The notes: generated by a model not told the origin, from the letters alone. A stretch of 64,000 bases of DNA from Narthecium ossifragum (GCA_963920575.1 OY986975.1:18631897-18695896); one strand, 5' to 3'. Shown: positions 12,759 to 26,099, counted from the first letter of the stretch. A program made the numbers and translations.

Positions 12759-13781
12759 GATTTTGAGCTATCATATAATGTAGCAGTTGTGTCTTGGCTT
12801 TATCAGGCCTTATCTTACATCCGAGGTTGATGTCTCAAATCTATTTGGATTTCCTTTGAGTGGATTGCATTGAAATTTGAAGTCATTTGTGTTACTCCTA
12901 ATAGGTTTTGTTTTTATGAGACGAGCCCTTCTAATATTTACAAACATGAATCGGCACAATATTAGCTATCAAATAACATAGCCTTGATTCGCATGATCAA
13001 GAGAACATTCTTTCAGTTCTACGACATCGTTCGAGCAGCATTATTGGCTCTCGTGTTACACTCTCTAGATATATAAAGAAAAAAATAGAGTTAAATATAG
13101 AGTTAAATAGGAGAGCGTGCAGCTTTAAGTCCGGAGGACAACCTTGCGTTCCGTTTAGAATTTAGATAGTGGAAAACGAGTCTGTTTCAATGATCAGCTT
13201 TTTGTGGTTATGAAACTTTGCCATTCTCAATCCTTTCAGTATTGCTTTCATTTCACCCTCTGGTACCGAGTTAACCATGATCGGGTGAGCCCAAGCCTCC
13301 TTCCTATCCCTTGATAGTCAAACTCTATTAATCTGTCTGACATTATGACTTGACATGATTCTTTGAATAATATGGCATTTGGAGACTTATGTTTCACGAT
13401 GGTACCCAAGTTTTTGCATTTATATACCTTAGGGCTAACGCAATAGTTCACCTTCAAAAGGTTCTAGATATAACTTGTCATTGAAATACTCATTGAAATA
13501 TCATATTCTCTCTAAAGATTTTGAAATAATTATATTTTTTTTAATATATATTCCAGGGGTCAGTTTAAGCAGAATATATATATATATATAATCTCAATTT
13601 TTTCAAAAATCAGGAAATTATCACCAAGAGGACTATTAAGAAAACATCGGCGCTGCAACCTGGTTGGTTGAGCCCATAATGCACAAACGCCTGTTTTCAA
13701 TGCGCATGCATCAGCTCATCTGAGAAAGTATACAAGGAATCCTTTACTCCACACCAAGAACGAACTCAATTAGCTATCTAC
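12759..13781. other. Intergenic, nothing recognised
   Basis: AT-rich DNA with a short TA microsatellite near 13,575. No ORF, RNA gene or transposon terminus that I can support. Confidence 0.5.
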
Positions 13782-14034
13782 TTTATTCTCTGCACAAAAT
13801 AGAAAGATTCTGCTAACAAACATGAAATACAGATCATTAAAAAAGTTTTAATATTTTGAAATTCTAAGCCCAGCATATACAGGTGATACTCACAATAAAA
13901 AGGGCAAAATAGACGCTAAACTTAGCCGCTACATAATTGATGTGTACATGATTGTAAAGTTCACATTTCAACAACATGAACACCGGCAAAGGGGAAGATA
14001 TATTGTCCATGAGTTCCTGGGCAATCAGAGTACC
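13782..14034 (-). other. Probable displaced 3' UTR of the BIR1-like kinase gene
   Basis: The retrotransposon block at 14,035-35,354 has identical 5-bp flanks (GTACC at 14,030-14,034 and 35,355-35,359). Before insertion this stretch therefore followed directly on the 32 bases after the kinase stop codon. On the minus strand it contains AATAAA at 13,787-13,782, a candidate poly(A) signal about 285 nt past the stop in the uninterrupted allele. Inferred, not shown by transcript data. Confidence 0.55.
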
Positions 14035-14411
14035 TGATAGGTTCTCCTTGATGACGCGGGGCAGCTGACTGGAACTTTGGAGACTTGAGAAGAAGCTAAA
14101 GAACGGAGAGAAGAAACAGAGCAAGAAGGAGGGGGGATTAAGAGAATTAATGCATTCATTCATGCCTATAATCCTCCTTACAATACTTTAAATAGGGAAC
14201 TCTTGACTGAATGAGATAGCTATCAATTCAAGACAAATAAGGAAACTGCTTATTAAGATAATCCTAACTGCAGTAGGCAATCTGCTTTTATTAGGAAACT
14301 CCATAGCTTCAACCTTTGCTAGAGCTCGTCGTATCCGAAGTGGGAAGATACTTGCCTCGTCTGCTGTAGGTGAGGATCTGCTACCGTTTCTGCTGGCCTG
14401 GTTGCCTATCA
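14035..14411 (-). repeat. 3' LTR of the Reina-like element
   Basis: 377 bp, TGATAGG...CCTATCA, collinear with 34,930-35,354. The adjoining minus-strand sequence TTGGAGGTGGAA (14,423-14,412) is a purine-rich tract in the place expected of the polypurine tract. Confidence 0.85.
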
Positions 14412-14847
14412 TTCCACCTCCAATCTGAGACAGACCTTGTCCTCAAGGTTTATAGCAAGAAACCTTAATGCCAAGTGGTCATATGGTTCCCAAGTTGCAT
14501 CCTCTGCCAGCAATCCCGTCCATGTCACCAATGCTTCTTTAATAAACTTGCCATGTTTCTTAACCCAACGGAAGTCGGTAATCAGCTCGGGCTCAATGAT
14601 CATGTCCTCGAACTCCTCAAATGTCGGTAACTGAGGCTGCGAGTATTCACGATCACCCAGTTTCTTCTTAAGTTGGGATATATGAAACACCGGGTGAACT
14701 CGAGCTGACGTAGGAAGGTTGAGGCGATATGCCACTTTACCTACCCGATCACGAAGCTGGAACGGCCCATAGTAGCGAGGTGCGAGCTTCTTGCAGGCTC
14801 GGAATTGGATGGAGGTATGGCGATAGGGTTGGAGTTTAACGTATACC
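14409..14847 (-). pseudogene. Integrase C-terminus and chromodomain of the Reina-like polyprotein
   Basis: This is the end of the pol ORF. It contains the KLAPRYYGPF motif, the VAYRLNLP...VHPVFHISQLKK segment, and a chromodomain-like end (ALVTWTGLLAEDATWEPYDHL). The reading frame stops at 14,411-14,409, at the LTR edge. The upstream side is cut at 14,847 by the insertion of element A; its continuation is at 29,452. Confidence 0.85.
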
Positions 14848-16396
14848 TGATAAGACTTGAAAAGTGCACAAAACACCCTTGTAATTTGGCTTTGTTGATC
14901 TCCGAGCAATGCTTCACTGACTACTTTTATCCCATTTCTGGTATAACAAACCCTACTATGAGTTAGATCAACTTTGGAGCTAAAAGAAACGTATTCTGAC
15001 AATTCCGGCAAGTCAGATCAATCCTCCTATGATAAAGGGATCGATCCTACTCGATCAGCATATGGACAACGAGCATAAAGGGATCGATCGGACTCAACAT
15101 GATGGATCGATCCTCCAGGGGATGTAGCATAACAACAATGGAAAGATCGATCGGACTCGATAGGAACGATTGATCTTTCTCGGGGCGTCACCAACAATTG
15201 AAGGAGTAGGATCGATCCTACTCCATAGAAGGATCGATTCTTTGCGGCCAGAAAAAAAGATCAACGGCTCAGATCTAATCCGTGGGAGGATGTTTTCCTA
15301 GGCTATAAATAATCAGTTTTTAGGGATTTTTGGCGGCTTTTTCCTGAGCCTTTTTGGGGGAGAGTTTTCCTGTCCTTCTACACTTTCCTTCGACGAATCT
15401 TTGGAGGAGATCAATGGCAGGAGGAGATCATCGACTTCCATCTATGGACCGGCCCCTAAAGATGAGTAGCTAAAACCCTAGCCATGGGATTCTTATGATG
15501 TAATTAGGGTTTCTATTAGGGATTTCTTAGATCTAGGGCTTGTATACATTATCGATTGGCTTATATGGATTGATTTCTATTTCTTTTATACCTTGGTGTC
15601 TATTTCTTGCTGGATGTATGGATTGTTCTTGTTTGCACTTGATTCCGGAGCTTGTGTATGCTAGGGGTTGGATTGGATTCATCCAAATAAGAGGACCATG
15701 CTAGTCCCATGGTATCTCGAATGAAATCTTCTTCGTGATTAGGGCTTGTATAGTACTAGAACCACTATAGTAGTGCTAGTCCCACTACGTTCTATCTCTA
15801 ATCCTTCATACACCTTACCTTTATAGTTTTGGCTATCAAGATGCTAATCCCATCTTGATTTTACACCTAAATCCATATCCGTTTTCTACTTGCGATGAAT
15901 TCATCCTAATAAGAAGGTTCATTAGCAGTGAACGTAACTAATCATTCGGTTACTGATATCTAGATAATTGTTCTCGCCAACAAGGAATCCTAACCAGAAC
16001 TTGTTGAGTGATAAATAGAACTAGCCATCCACTTATCAACTATTAGGAAAGCCACCCATCGTGATTATTGTGCCATGATCTTAGGAAGATCTGATAGAAC
16101 CTTAGTTATTAATTAAAAATCATGTTGTCTCTTGTGAGGACATGTTTCTCTATTCCTGTAGCTCGTTGTTGACCACAAGGGCAATTTGGTAAATTGCGCC
16201 TTGTCGGTTTGTTTCTCACCCGTGTGCGCACACAGCTGATTGATGACTGTGTTTGGCTAGATCCGTTTAGGAGGTTTTTGACCTGTGGATCGATCCAAAG
16301 TAGTGTTGGATTGATCCAGCTAGGTCTTGGATCGATCCCTCTTGGCCTTGGATCGATCCAGGCACTGTAGCAGGTCAGTGGAGTTGAGGGGACAGT

Positions 16397-18750
16397 TGTC
16401 GCGCCCCGACCCGCGAAAGCCCAACCGGGCCGGGCGACGCGAACCGGAACCTAACTAAATGCGGAAATAAAGGCGAGAGGTCCCCCCAACTTACTGATTT
16501 CATTAAACAGTTCATAAGCACCCCTGAATAATACAATAATTTCAAACCTCAAAAGATATAATATAATATTCAAAAGCCTCAAAGGGGTTACAACAGTTTA
16601 TACATCATACTCCCGTAGGAGACTAACTATAACAAAAGTGTAGAAAGGGATCACCGGTCCTCAAACCCCGCCAGACGCCGCCGCGCCACCAAACACCTGC
16701 CCGGTTGGGGCTACTGAAGAAGAGTTGGCGCCTGCACCTGCAAAACGCAGCCTGGGTAGGAGTGAGCATAAAGCTCAGTAGGGTTCGACATTACGTCACA
16801 CAGAAGGAAGGGGAACACAAAAGTGTCGCCCTCAAGTAAGACCTAGGTGTACATAGGTGTCCCATAAGCCCACCGCGTGTCCCTGAGGCCCACGATCATG
16901 GTCTTCCAGCCGAGCTGGTCACATGTCTGGTCGCACTCAGTAGCAGGAAACAACACTGCTGGCCCACAAGTAGGTACCGGCACTGCAGGCGGGAAACTGC
17001 ACCGCTAAGTAGGCAACCCCTCTACTCAAGGGTCAACACAGTGGAACACCGGCTACACCTCAGCATCCGACTTAAGGCCGACACGACCTCTATAATCACC
17101 AAGCAACATGTGTACCAGTCATCTAAGCCTATCATCAAGTTTGACTGGACATTACAATTCGAACCTGGACCAAGCTACCCAACCCCGGTCCTAGGGCTAA
17201 ATCCGAGCTTCCAGTCTCGGGACGGCGATCCACAAATCACCCACACCCTAACCATGCAACTAATGCACAACAGAGAATGCATGCTATGAACATACACAAG
17301 CAAGAGGAAAAATAGGCATGCAACAGTATGTCAAGGCATCATATAAGTCCAACAGGATCGCTGCAACGGTACTATCAACCGCTGCCAGCCGATCCGCAGC
17401 GGGTCCCGGCATTACGACGATACCACGACCGTCAACCGTGGACTCCTGCAATGGGAAGCAACCCCGAAAACTTCGATGAACAGTAAAAATATATTATTAT
17501 AATCTGAGCTTATAATATCTTATTCAAAACATCAAAATGTTCTCTACAAGCAGCCAGTTGACCCCGTCGATCCGACGTCCAAATGACGTTGGATTCAAGA
17601 TCCACCTTGGATACCAGTAGATCTATATTCCATGATCAACATATCCAAACTCCAGAATCATCCAACGGCTAGACTAACGGGAAAACACTGATCAAAACCA
17701 CTAATCAAACTAACTTATCAATTAATTGCTGCAACGCAGCCCTCCAGCAATAACTTCATAACAAATCGTAGGAAAATCAAAAAAATGAGAAATAAGATGG
17801 AATGGAGAGCTAACTCATAGATCTACAACTCTTGTATTCAACAAAACCCAAGATCATGCTCGTACAAGCCGGAAAACTCGCCGCAAGCCGGCTGTTCTTC
17901 ATGAACAGCAGAAAACCGAAAAATCCGCGATTAATCATGCATAAATCCTACTCAAAACTCATCCAAATATCATGAAACTTAAAACAGAAACTCTACTAGG
18001 CAAGATGCATCTAATAACAAGAAGATCAACAGATCCAACGGTTGGATTAAGAGAATCCCATTAATTAACTCATGTAGGTAGAACACCTACCGAAGCCGCT
18101 AATCCTTGGATGATCCCCGCTAAACAGCTGCTAACCAAGCCACTAAACCACGTCAAAGATCGTCCTCACGTCGCCACGATCCCAACGAGCCTTCAAGCTC
18201 CCAAAATGGTGGCCGGAGGAGGGAGAACGACGACGAAGGAGGTGGCTGTCGGAAGAAAAACAGAGCAAGCTCTGCTTGCGGGAAGAAGAAACAACCAAGG
18301 AGAAGAAGAGAAGAGAAGAGAAGAGAAGAGGAGGGAAGGGAAGGGAAGTCCAGGGGAAAGTCGGGGAAGGTCGGGGAAGGTGGGGAAAAAGGGAATGAGA
18401 GGTCCTCTCCTCTGACAATGGAGGATGACGGCCACGACGGCTGTCTTCTCCAAGCCCAACCGCCTAACCTCTGCTAACGAGTCCGATCGATCGCTCCTTA
18501 GAGCGATCGATCGCTCAAGGGCCGTAAGCTGCCCAAAAACAAGCTTCAGCGCGCCCGAGCTGTGATCTTCAGATCCCGGGTCCACCTAACCATTCTAATC
18601 AAGCATTAACACAAACAAGGTCAGTGTGTGCACACGCGGGTGTGAAACAAACCAACAAGGCGCAATTTACCAAATTGCCCTTGCGGTCCACAACGAGCCA
18701 CGGGCCCGACCCAGGCGGTCGACCCAGGAATGGAGGGACAGGTACTCACA
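16397..18750 (-). repeat. 3' LTR of the Tekay-like element
   Basis: 2,354 bp. It contains a purine-rich (GAAGA/GGAAGGGAAG)n tract at about 18,297-18,385 and a GATCGATCGCTC palindrome pair near 18,483-18,517. The sequence just outside it at 18,751 (TCCTAATACCCTTAAAGG) is where the polypurine tract is expected. ORFs within it are fortuitous. Confidence 0.85.
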
Positions 18751-18824
18751 TCCTAATACCCTTAAAGGAAATCTCGTCCCGAGATTCGATAAAGGTAGGG
18801 CTCGGAAATAGAAAAACAGTTACA

Positions 18825-19259
18825 CTAGAAGACAGGACAAGAGGTGCCTCGAGATGAAAATGACTGTGGAAACTCCTGTCGCATGCGCGCCTCGCGCTCC
18901 CAGGTCATCTCCTCGGTACCTCTGTGCCTCCACAGTACCTTGACCAAGGGAATCATCTTGCCCCGCAAGACCTGATCCCTCCGGTCAAGTACTCGAACTG
19001 GCTGCTCGACGAACGTCGCGTCTGCCTCAAGCTCAATGTCATCCACCCTGATGACATGAGATGGATCCGGGTGATACTTCCTCAACATCGACACATGGAA
19101 CGTCAGATGCACAGCTGACATGTGCTGAGGAAGATCCAGGCGGTAAGCTACCTCGCCGATCCTCTCTAGGATCTCAAACGACCCGACAAACCTCGGCGTC
19201 AACTTACCACCTCTGCCAAACCTGACGGATCCTCTGTACGGCGATGCTCGCAGGAACAC
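18825..19259 (-). pseudogene. Tekay-like integrase C-terminus and chromodomain
   Basis: The 144-codon stretch contains KLTPRFVGSFEILERIGEVAYRL, FHVSMLRKY, and a chromodomain-type end with WRHRGTEEMTWE. This is the end of a chromoviral pol polyprotein, about 75 bp from the 3' LTR. It is separated from the integrase piece at 19,305-19,775 by stop codons. Confidence 0.8.
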
Positions 19260-19304
19260 TCTGTCGCCGACTGCAATCTCTAACGGTCGTCGCCTCTGAT
19301 CTGC

Positions 19305-19775
19305 CTAACTCTTCTGCCGGCTCTTAGCCGTCAGAATTCTCTGCCTGATTTGCACTAACCTCTCTGACGACTGCCTGATGAGGTCTGGACCGGTGAGTGA
19401 AGCCTCTCCAACCTCTGTCCAGCACACTGGGGAACGACACAGCCTACCATACAACGCCTCGAAAGGTGCTACTCCAAGACTGGACTGGTAGCTGTTGTTG
19501 TAGGCGAACTCCACCAAGGGGACGTGCTCCTCCCAGCTGCCTCCGGCGTCGAGGATACATGCTCTCAGCATGTCTTCTAAGATCTGGATCGTCCGCTCTG
19601 ACTGCCCGTCTGTCTGCGGATGGAATGCCGTACTTAAAGTCAGGAGTGTGCACTGCCTCCTGGAAGTCCCGCCAGAACATGCTGGCGAATCTGAGGTCAC
19701 GGTCTGACACGATAGAAACTGGAACTCCGTGTAGTCTGACCACCTCTTTGACGAGTGAACTGCTATGTGGCACAC
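19305..19775 (-). pseudogene. Tekay-like integrase core fragment
   Basis: Recognisable integrase motifs are [40 protein letters not shown] and [14 protein letters not shown], diagnostic of plant Del/Tekay chromoviruses. The N-terminal zinc finger and the first part of the core are missing or out of frame. It is a remnant without the other pol domains beside it. Confidence 0.8.
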
Positions 19776-22700
19776 ATACTCATCTCATATGTGCTGACCT
19801 GACATCTGCATCTGGTCTCTGGATCTGATCTCTAATCTCCATATCTGATCTCTGCACCTAACCTCTGTATCTGGTCTCTGCATCTAATCTCTGTATCTGG
19901 TCTCTGCATCTAATCTCCGTATCTGATCTCTGCACCTAACCTCTGTATCTGGTGCCAACCAAGCTGACGACGAAATCCATGATTTATCTCCATGCCTCCT
20001 AAATGAGTAGCAACAGGAGAGGAGTGAACCTCACGTAGGATGTCCTCGTGTAACTCTGGATCTGCTACTCTACCTCTGGGGTACTATCAACTGTCTGCTA
20101 AAGCCGTCAGAAAACTCTATAGGCTCGATGTTGTCGTCGCTCCACCCCATCATGGTCATGGTGCAGACTCTCGGGTTAGGGTTGCCTCGGCCTCCACCTC
20201 GTCTGGTCTCTGCTCTCTGCCAACTCTGGTTGATCCTTTGAGTAGCTCTCTCGTCTTTTTTGCTGATCTCCCTGAGGACTGTCTGACGACGTCTGGGATG
20301 GTGGATGGTGCCTCAACAACGTCGGTTGAGCGATCGGATGAACGGCACGAACTGCCGTGCTACACCTAGGATGGCACTGCACCCGTCTGGACTGATGGCT
20401 GCTGGAAAAAGGAAAACTCTAGCAGTGGGACGTACTCTACCTAGCAGCCTCCTGCAATATGGTGATGACGTTCGCCATGGTGTGCTTCCGCTCCCACTCT
20501 GACACTGGAACGGGTTGTAATGGGTCTGCCGAATCTACAACACTGCTACCAAAGCACGACCTGCCATCTGCTGACGCTGTCCCGCCCTCTTTCATGTGCT
20601 CGGTACCAATCACAATACGAATCTCCACGAGCTCCGGATATATACCCTGGGTCTATATCACTCTGGCCAGGAGAGCTGGGATGCTGCAAACACCGAAGGG
20701 GAGGTCATCTGGAATCTGATCCTTGAAATCTCATCCAACTGATTGTCTGTCTCTGATGGGCTGACAAATCCACCAAATCTGCTCTAGCCTCTTTAACCAC
20801 TGCTGATGGCTAATACCCTTAAAGGCACTGACTCAGTGACTTTAAGGCAAAAGCTCCGGTCTCCTGGTCACGTTGGTCAACGGTCCCGCAGTCTTGGAGA
20901 TACCTCTACTGAATCTTGAACACTGTCTTCAACCTATGCTGTCGTACATCTGTGTTGAGCCCGGCTGAATCAATTTATATGCCTGCCGCTGAGACTGCCC
21001 GTCCGTCGAAATCTGCCTCTGAAGGCCAAGACCTTGCGCTGGGAGCCAAATAACGCCGATACACCCTCGGCAGCTGCGATGCAAACGCCAAATATCGCTG
21101 GTGCTCCTCCTCAACGCGCCAGTAAATAGGATGCTGTCGATGAACACTACTGCAACTGATCAGGGTACGGCCTGAAGATCCTCTACATCAGATCTGTGAA
21201 AGTTGCTGGTGTGTTCGTCAGACTAAACGGCATCACTGTGAACTCGCACAGTCCGTACCTCGTACGGAAGGCTGCCTCCGGGATGTCGCAATCCCGAATC
21301 CTCAATTGGTGTAGTCGATGCGAAGGTCAAACTCTGAAGGGTCGACGAGTCTCTCAACTGCTAACCCATTATAGTTACACTGCAGCGGGCGCATACCTTG
21401 TGCTGTAACACTGGCTAGCTTCCTGAAGTATATGCATCTATGGATGGAACCATCCACAATGAGAACCGGAACACACTCTGAGGCCACCCACCTGGGCGAA
21501 CGAAGTCCCGAGCTACTGACTCGGCCAACTGAGTCCTCGACTCTCCAAATGCTGCTGGCATCCACATGCAAACTCGCAACGCTCACAACCGCCAAAGGAA
21601 AACTCGACCTCGAACTCGGTGTCCCGCGAAGGCGACAACCAGAAAGCTCCTCAAGAAGGACAGCTGCACAAACAACAACAACATCAACACGAGGGGAAAG
21701 CTGCTCTCCAGAGCACCCTCGAAAACAACGGGGAAGGAGTTCACTACAGCCGGTGAACAAACCCCAGCTCTCGACAAGCAGAAGGATCGCCGAACCGCGA
21801 TCTTCAATGAGAGCGAAACAGCGCCGTTAGGTGTGCTCACGACACCTTCCCACGACCAAGAAAACACAACCCGGTGCGCAACCAACCGACGCAACCGAGG
21901 AAGCCGTCGAACCCCAACGTGCACCACACGTGGGTGACGGACACCTAGAGGTTCCCAACCTCTAGGAAACGCCCCGACAAGAGCAACCAACCCAAGCTCT
22001 TGTCCCAATCGGTGGCTACTCTCAAGCCACACTCGACACAGGTCCCAAGCCGGCACGGCTACACGGGGACGAGTCGCAAGGGTGAAAACCCAGAGCCACA
22101 AAGGAAAATGCAAGTTGCGAGAAGCTCCGAAAGCTGAAGGCTGAAGCTGAAAGCTGAAAGTCGAAGCTGGCGGCTCTGAAACTGGCTGCTGCTGAAGCTA
22201 CCAACTCCTGCGTCTGCCCCAGGTACCTGCCTCAACTGAGGCACTAGTCCATATCGCTCTGGCCCACACCGTGCGTCACGCCCGACTGCTCTGCGGTAAG
22301 CGCCCAGCGCCCCTCGCAATCAGCACCGTCGGCGAAAAGACCCACAACGGCTAGCACTCAAGCACCCGGTGGACTACTCAGTATGACGGTCCAGGATACC
22401 TCTCAAAGGACCGGCACGATGCTGCTGCTGCCACGGCTGTCGCTGATGCTGAAACCTCTGCCTCTGCCAACGGCTACCCTGCCGTTTCCCAGAAGCAGGA
22501 ACGACAACCCCGAAACTCACCACGACCACCGGCCAACTACCCGGTGTCAACCCTCAAGCCACCTATCTCAGTAGCTAACGCACAGTCCAGGGTGCACCCT
22601 GCTGTCGCCCTAGCCTATCGAGTAAGATGAACCAGCCAACTCACGTGTCACCACGCGGTGCGAGTACCCAGAACCAGAGGAGGGTACTCCCAACTACACC

Positions 22701-23256
22701 ACCCTCCAAGGGTAGGTGTCAGAGAACAGTACACGAACTGTTCTCAACACACAACCAACAGTGTCCCTAGTGGTCCCGACAAGCGCCACTACGAATCGCT
22801 TCCTGGGAAGGCAAAAAAAACAACAGCTTCCCAAGCAAGCGATACTCCAGGATGTCTAAAACATCCGGGATCCGGGACACCTCCTTCAATCAGTCCTCTA
22901 CTGTCGAAGGATCTCCAACATCACCCCTAGACTACAACGGGTCCACCTCTCAGGATTCCAAGAGTATAAAGGCGACACGTCCAATTCCCTACTCGCTCAT
23001 CTCCAGCACGGGGGGAGACACTGTCAGGCGAGGGAACGGACGACACCGGTGCGCATGCACATCTCCCCCTGAGACGTCATGACGCAACCGGGAAGCAACA
23101 AAACATAACATCAAAAAGATAGATAAGCATGTCACACGCAATCGCAAACAGACATGCAAGGATGTTCTAGACCTAGAACTATCCCATTCCACACTCAATC
23201 TCAACCGAATCCTGATCCTAACCCTGGGATCTACAACCTATGCTCTGATACTAAGC
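19776..23256 (-). other. Degenerate internal region of the Tekay-like element
   Basis: No complete retroviral domain can be recognised; all ORFs are under 180 codons and lack family motifs. An 18-20-bp minisatellite of TCTCTGCATCTAATCTCTG type occupies about 19,795-19,955. The region is probably rearranged gag/pol plus leader sequence. The last bases before 23,257 form the primer-binding region. Confidence 0.6.
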
Positions 23257-26099
23257 TGTCGCGCTCCAAACCGCGAAAGCCCAACCGGGCCGGGCGACGC
23301 GAACCGGAACCTAACTAAATGCGGAAATAAAGGCGAGGGGTCCCCCCAACTTACTAATTTCATTAAACAGTTCATAAGCACCCCTGAATAATACAATAAT
23401 TTCAAACCTCAAAAGATATAATATAATATTCAAAAGCCTCAAAGGGGTTACAACAGTTTATACATCATACTCCCGTAGGAGACTAACTATAACAAAAGTG
23501 TAGAAAGGGATCACCGGTCCTCAAACCCCGTCAGACGCCGCCGCGCCACCAAACACCTGCCCGGTAGGGGCTACTGAAGAAGAGCTGACGCCTGCACCTG
23601 CAAAACGCAGCCCGGGTAAGAGTGAGCATAAAGCTCAGTAGAGTTCTACACTACGTCACACAGAAGGAAGGGGAACACAAAAGTGTCGCCCTCAAGTAAG
23701 ACCTGGGTGTACACAGGGGTCCCATAACCCCACCGCGTGTCCCTGAGGCCCACGATCATGGTCTTCCATCCGAGCTGGTCACATGTCTGGTCACACTCAG
23801 TAGCAGGAAACAACACTGTTGGCCCACAAGCAGGTACCGGCACTGCAGGCGAGAAACTGCACCGCTAAGTAGGCATGTGAGGCCCGCTGGGTCTACCGTG
23901 GGACAAGATGCCTGCGCCTGGAGGGCGGGGCTGAGTCGGGTAGCCGGGTAGCCGGGTAAGTAATCCCACAACGCCTGGGTTTGGTCCGGGGTTCGATATA
24001 AGTATATAGTAAGCCCTTAATAGACACAACGCGTTTTAAAGCCGTGCTGGCAGTGATCCGCCAGAAAACTCCATGGTTAAGCGTGCTCGACCTGGAGTAG
24101 TCACACGATGGGTGTCATACTAAGAAGTTTTCCCAGATTTCTGCGGTGAGCCAAAAGCAGACAATATTGTGTCGGGTGGGGCCCTTAGGCCGGGGTGTTG
24201 CCCGCTGGGTCTACCGGGACAAGATGCCTGCGCCTGGAGGGCGGGGCTGAGTCGGGTAGCCGGGCAAGCAATCCCACAACGCCTGGGTATGGTCCGGGGT
24301 TCGATATAAGTATATAGTAAGCCCTTAATAGATACAACGCGTTTTAAAGCCGTGCTGACAGTGATCCGTCAGAAAACTCCAAAGTTAAGCGTGCTCGCCT
24401 TGGAGCGGTCCCGGGATGGGTGACAAACTGGGAAGTTTTCCCAGATTTCTGCGGTGAGCCAAAAGCGGACAATATTGTGTCGGGTGGGGCCCTCGGGTGG
24501 ATCCTGGTCGTACCTGGACCAAGCTACCCAACCCCGGTCCTAGGGCTAAATCCGAGCTTCCAGCCTCGGGACAGCGATCCACAAATCACCCACGCCCTAA
24601 CCATGCAACTAATGCACAACAGAGAATGCATGTTATGAACATACACAAGCAAGAGGAAAAATAGGCATGCAACAGTATGTCAAGGCATCATACAAGTCTA
24701 ACAGGATCGCTGCAACGGTACTACCAACCGCTGCCAGCCGATCCGCAGCAGGTCCCGGCATTACGACGGTACCACGACCGTCAACGCCGGACTCCTGCAA
24801 CGGGAAGCAACCCCGAAAACTTCGATGAACAGTAAAAATATATTATTATAATCCGAGCTTATAATATCTTATTCAAAACATCAAAATGTTCTCTACAAGC
24901 AGCCAGTTGACCCCGTCGATCCGACGTCCAAACGACGTCGGATTCAAGATCTAACTTAGATACCAGTAGATCTATATTTCAGGATCAACATATCCAAACT
25001 CCAGAATCATCCAACGGCTAGACTAACGGGAAAACACTGATCAAAACCACTAATCAAACTAACTTACCAATTAATTGCTGCAACGCAGCCCTGCAGCAAT
25101 AAATTCATAACGAATCGTAGGAAAATCGAAAAAATGAGAAATAAGATGGAATGGAGAGCTAACTCATAGATATACAACTCTTGTATTCAACAAAACCCAA
25201 GATCATGCTCGTACAAGCCGGAAAACTCGCCGCAAGCCGGCTGTTCTTCATGAACAGCAGAAAACCGAAAAATCCGCGATTAATCATGCATAAATCCTAC
25301 TCAAAACTCATCCAAATATCATGAAACTTAAAACAGAAACTCTACTAGGCAAGATGCATCTAATAACAAGAAGATCAACAGATCCAACGGTTGGATTAAG
25401 AGAATCCCATTAATTAACTCATGTAGGTAGAACACCTACCGAAGCCGCTAATCCTTGGATGATCCCCGCTAAACAGCTGCTAACCAAGCTACTAAACCAC
25501 GTCAAAGATCGTCCTCACGTCGCCACGATCCCAACGAGCCTTCAAGCTCCCAAAATGGTGGCCGGAGGAGGGAGAACGACGACGAAGGAGGTGGCTGTCG
25601 GAAGAAAAACAGAGCAAGCTCTGCTTGCGGGAAGAAGAAACAACCAAGGAGAAGAAGAGAAGAGAAGAGAAGAGAAGAGGAGGGAAGGGAAGGGAAGTCC
25701 AGGGGAAAGTCGGGGAAGGTCGGGGAAGGTGGTGAAAAAGGGAATGAGAGGTCCTCTCCTTTGACAATGGAGGATGACGGCCACGACGGCTGTCTTCTCC
25801 AAGCCCAACCGCCTAACCTCTGCTAACGAGTCCGATCGATCGCTCCTTAGAGCGATCGATCGCTCAAGGGCCGTAAGCTGCCCAAAAACAAGCTTCAGCG
25901 CGCCCAAGCTGTGATCTTCCGATCCCGGGTCCACCTAACCATTCTAATCAAGCACTAACACAAATAAGGTCAGTGTGTGCACACGCGGGTGTGAAACAAA
26001 CCAACAAGGCACAATTTACCAAATTGCCCTTGTGGTCCACAACGAGCCATGGGCCCGACCCAGGCGGTCGACCCAGGAATGGAGGGACAGGTCCTCACA
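23257..26099 (-). repeat. 5' LTR of the Tekay-like element
   Basis: 2,843 bp, collinear with 16,397-18,750. The exception is the 23,876-24,511 insertion, which replaces about 170 bp present in the other LTR (around 16,990-17,160). The purine-rich tract and GATCGATCGCTC palindromes recur at about 25,646-25,734 and 25,832-25,866. Confidence 0.85.
23876..24511 (+). mobile_element. Cassandra-like 5S-rRNA-derived repeat pair
   Basis: Two roughly 315-bp units start at 23,876 and 24,196. Each holds a sequence resembling plant 5S rRNA, including AACTCCAAAGTTAAGCGTGCT and GGATGGGTGAC...CTGGGAAGT (second unit about 24,340-24,450; first, more diverged, 24,040-24,150). Each also has the flanking AAAGCRGACAATATTGTGTCGG. 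Cassandra retrotransposons carry 5S-like promoters in their LTRs. Here the two units are almost adjacent, with no clear internal domain. Not a functional 5S gene: the region is diverged and embedded in an LTR. Confidence 0.65.

Larger units (their letters stand above)
16397..26099 (-). mobile_element. Tekay-like Ty3/gypsy element with both LTRs
   Basis: LTRs at 16,397-18,750 and 23,257-26,099 (TGTGAG...GCGCGACA in the minus sense) are nearly identical over long stretches, so the insertion looks young. The internal region of about 4.5 kb keeps only the integrase core end and chromodomain near the 3' LTR; I find no reverse transcriptase. The primer-binding region next to the 5' LTR (minus sense, TTAGTATCAGAGCATAGG) resembles the initiator-Met tRNA type. 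Flanks are ACAGT on the left and ACGGC on the right, compatible with a 5-bp duplication with two transitions. It is non-autonomous as it stands. Confidence 0.8.

Noticed and set aside
18110..18585. Overlapping ORFs of 91-130 codons on both strands, repeated at 25,459-25,934
   Set aside because: They lie inside the two copies of the Tekay-like LTR and reflect the purine-rich GAAGA tract; no conserved protein motif.
24040..24450. Functional 5S rRNA genes
   Set aside because: The 5S-like parts are diverged, only two units exist and they sit inside a gypsy LTR; a Cassandra-like origin fits better.
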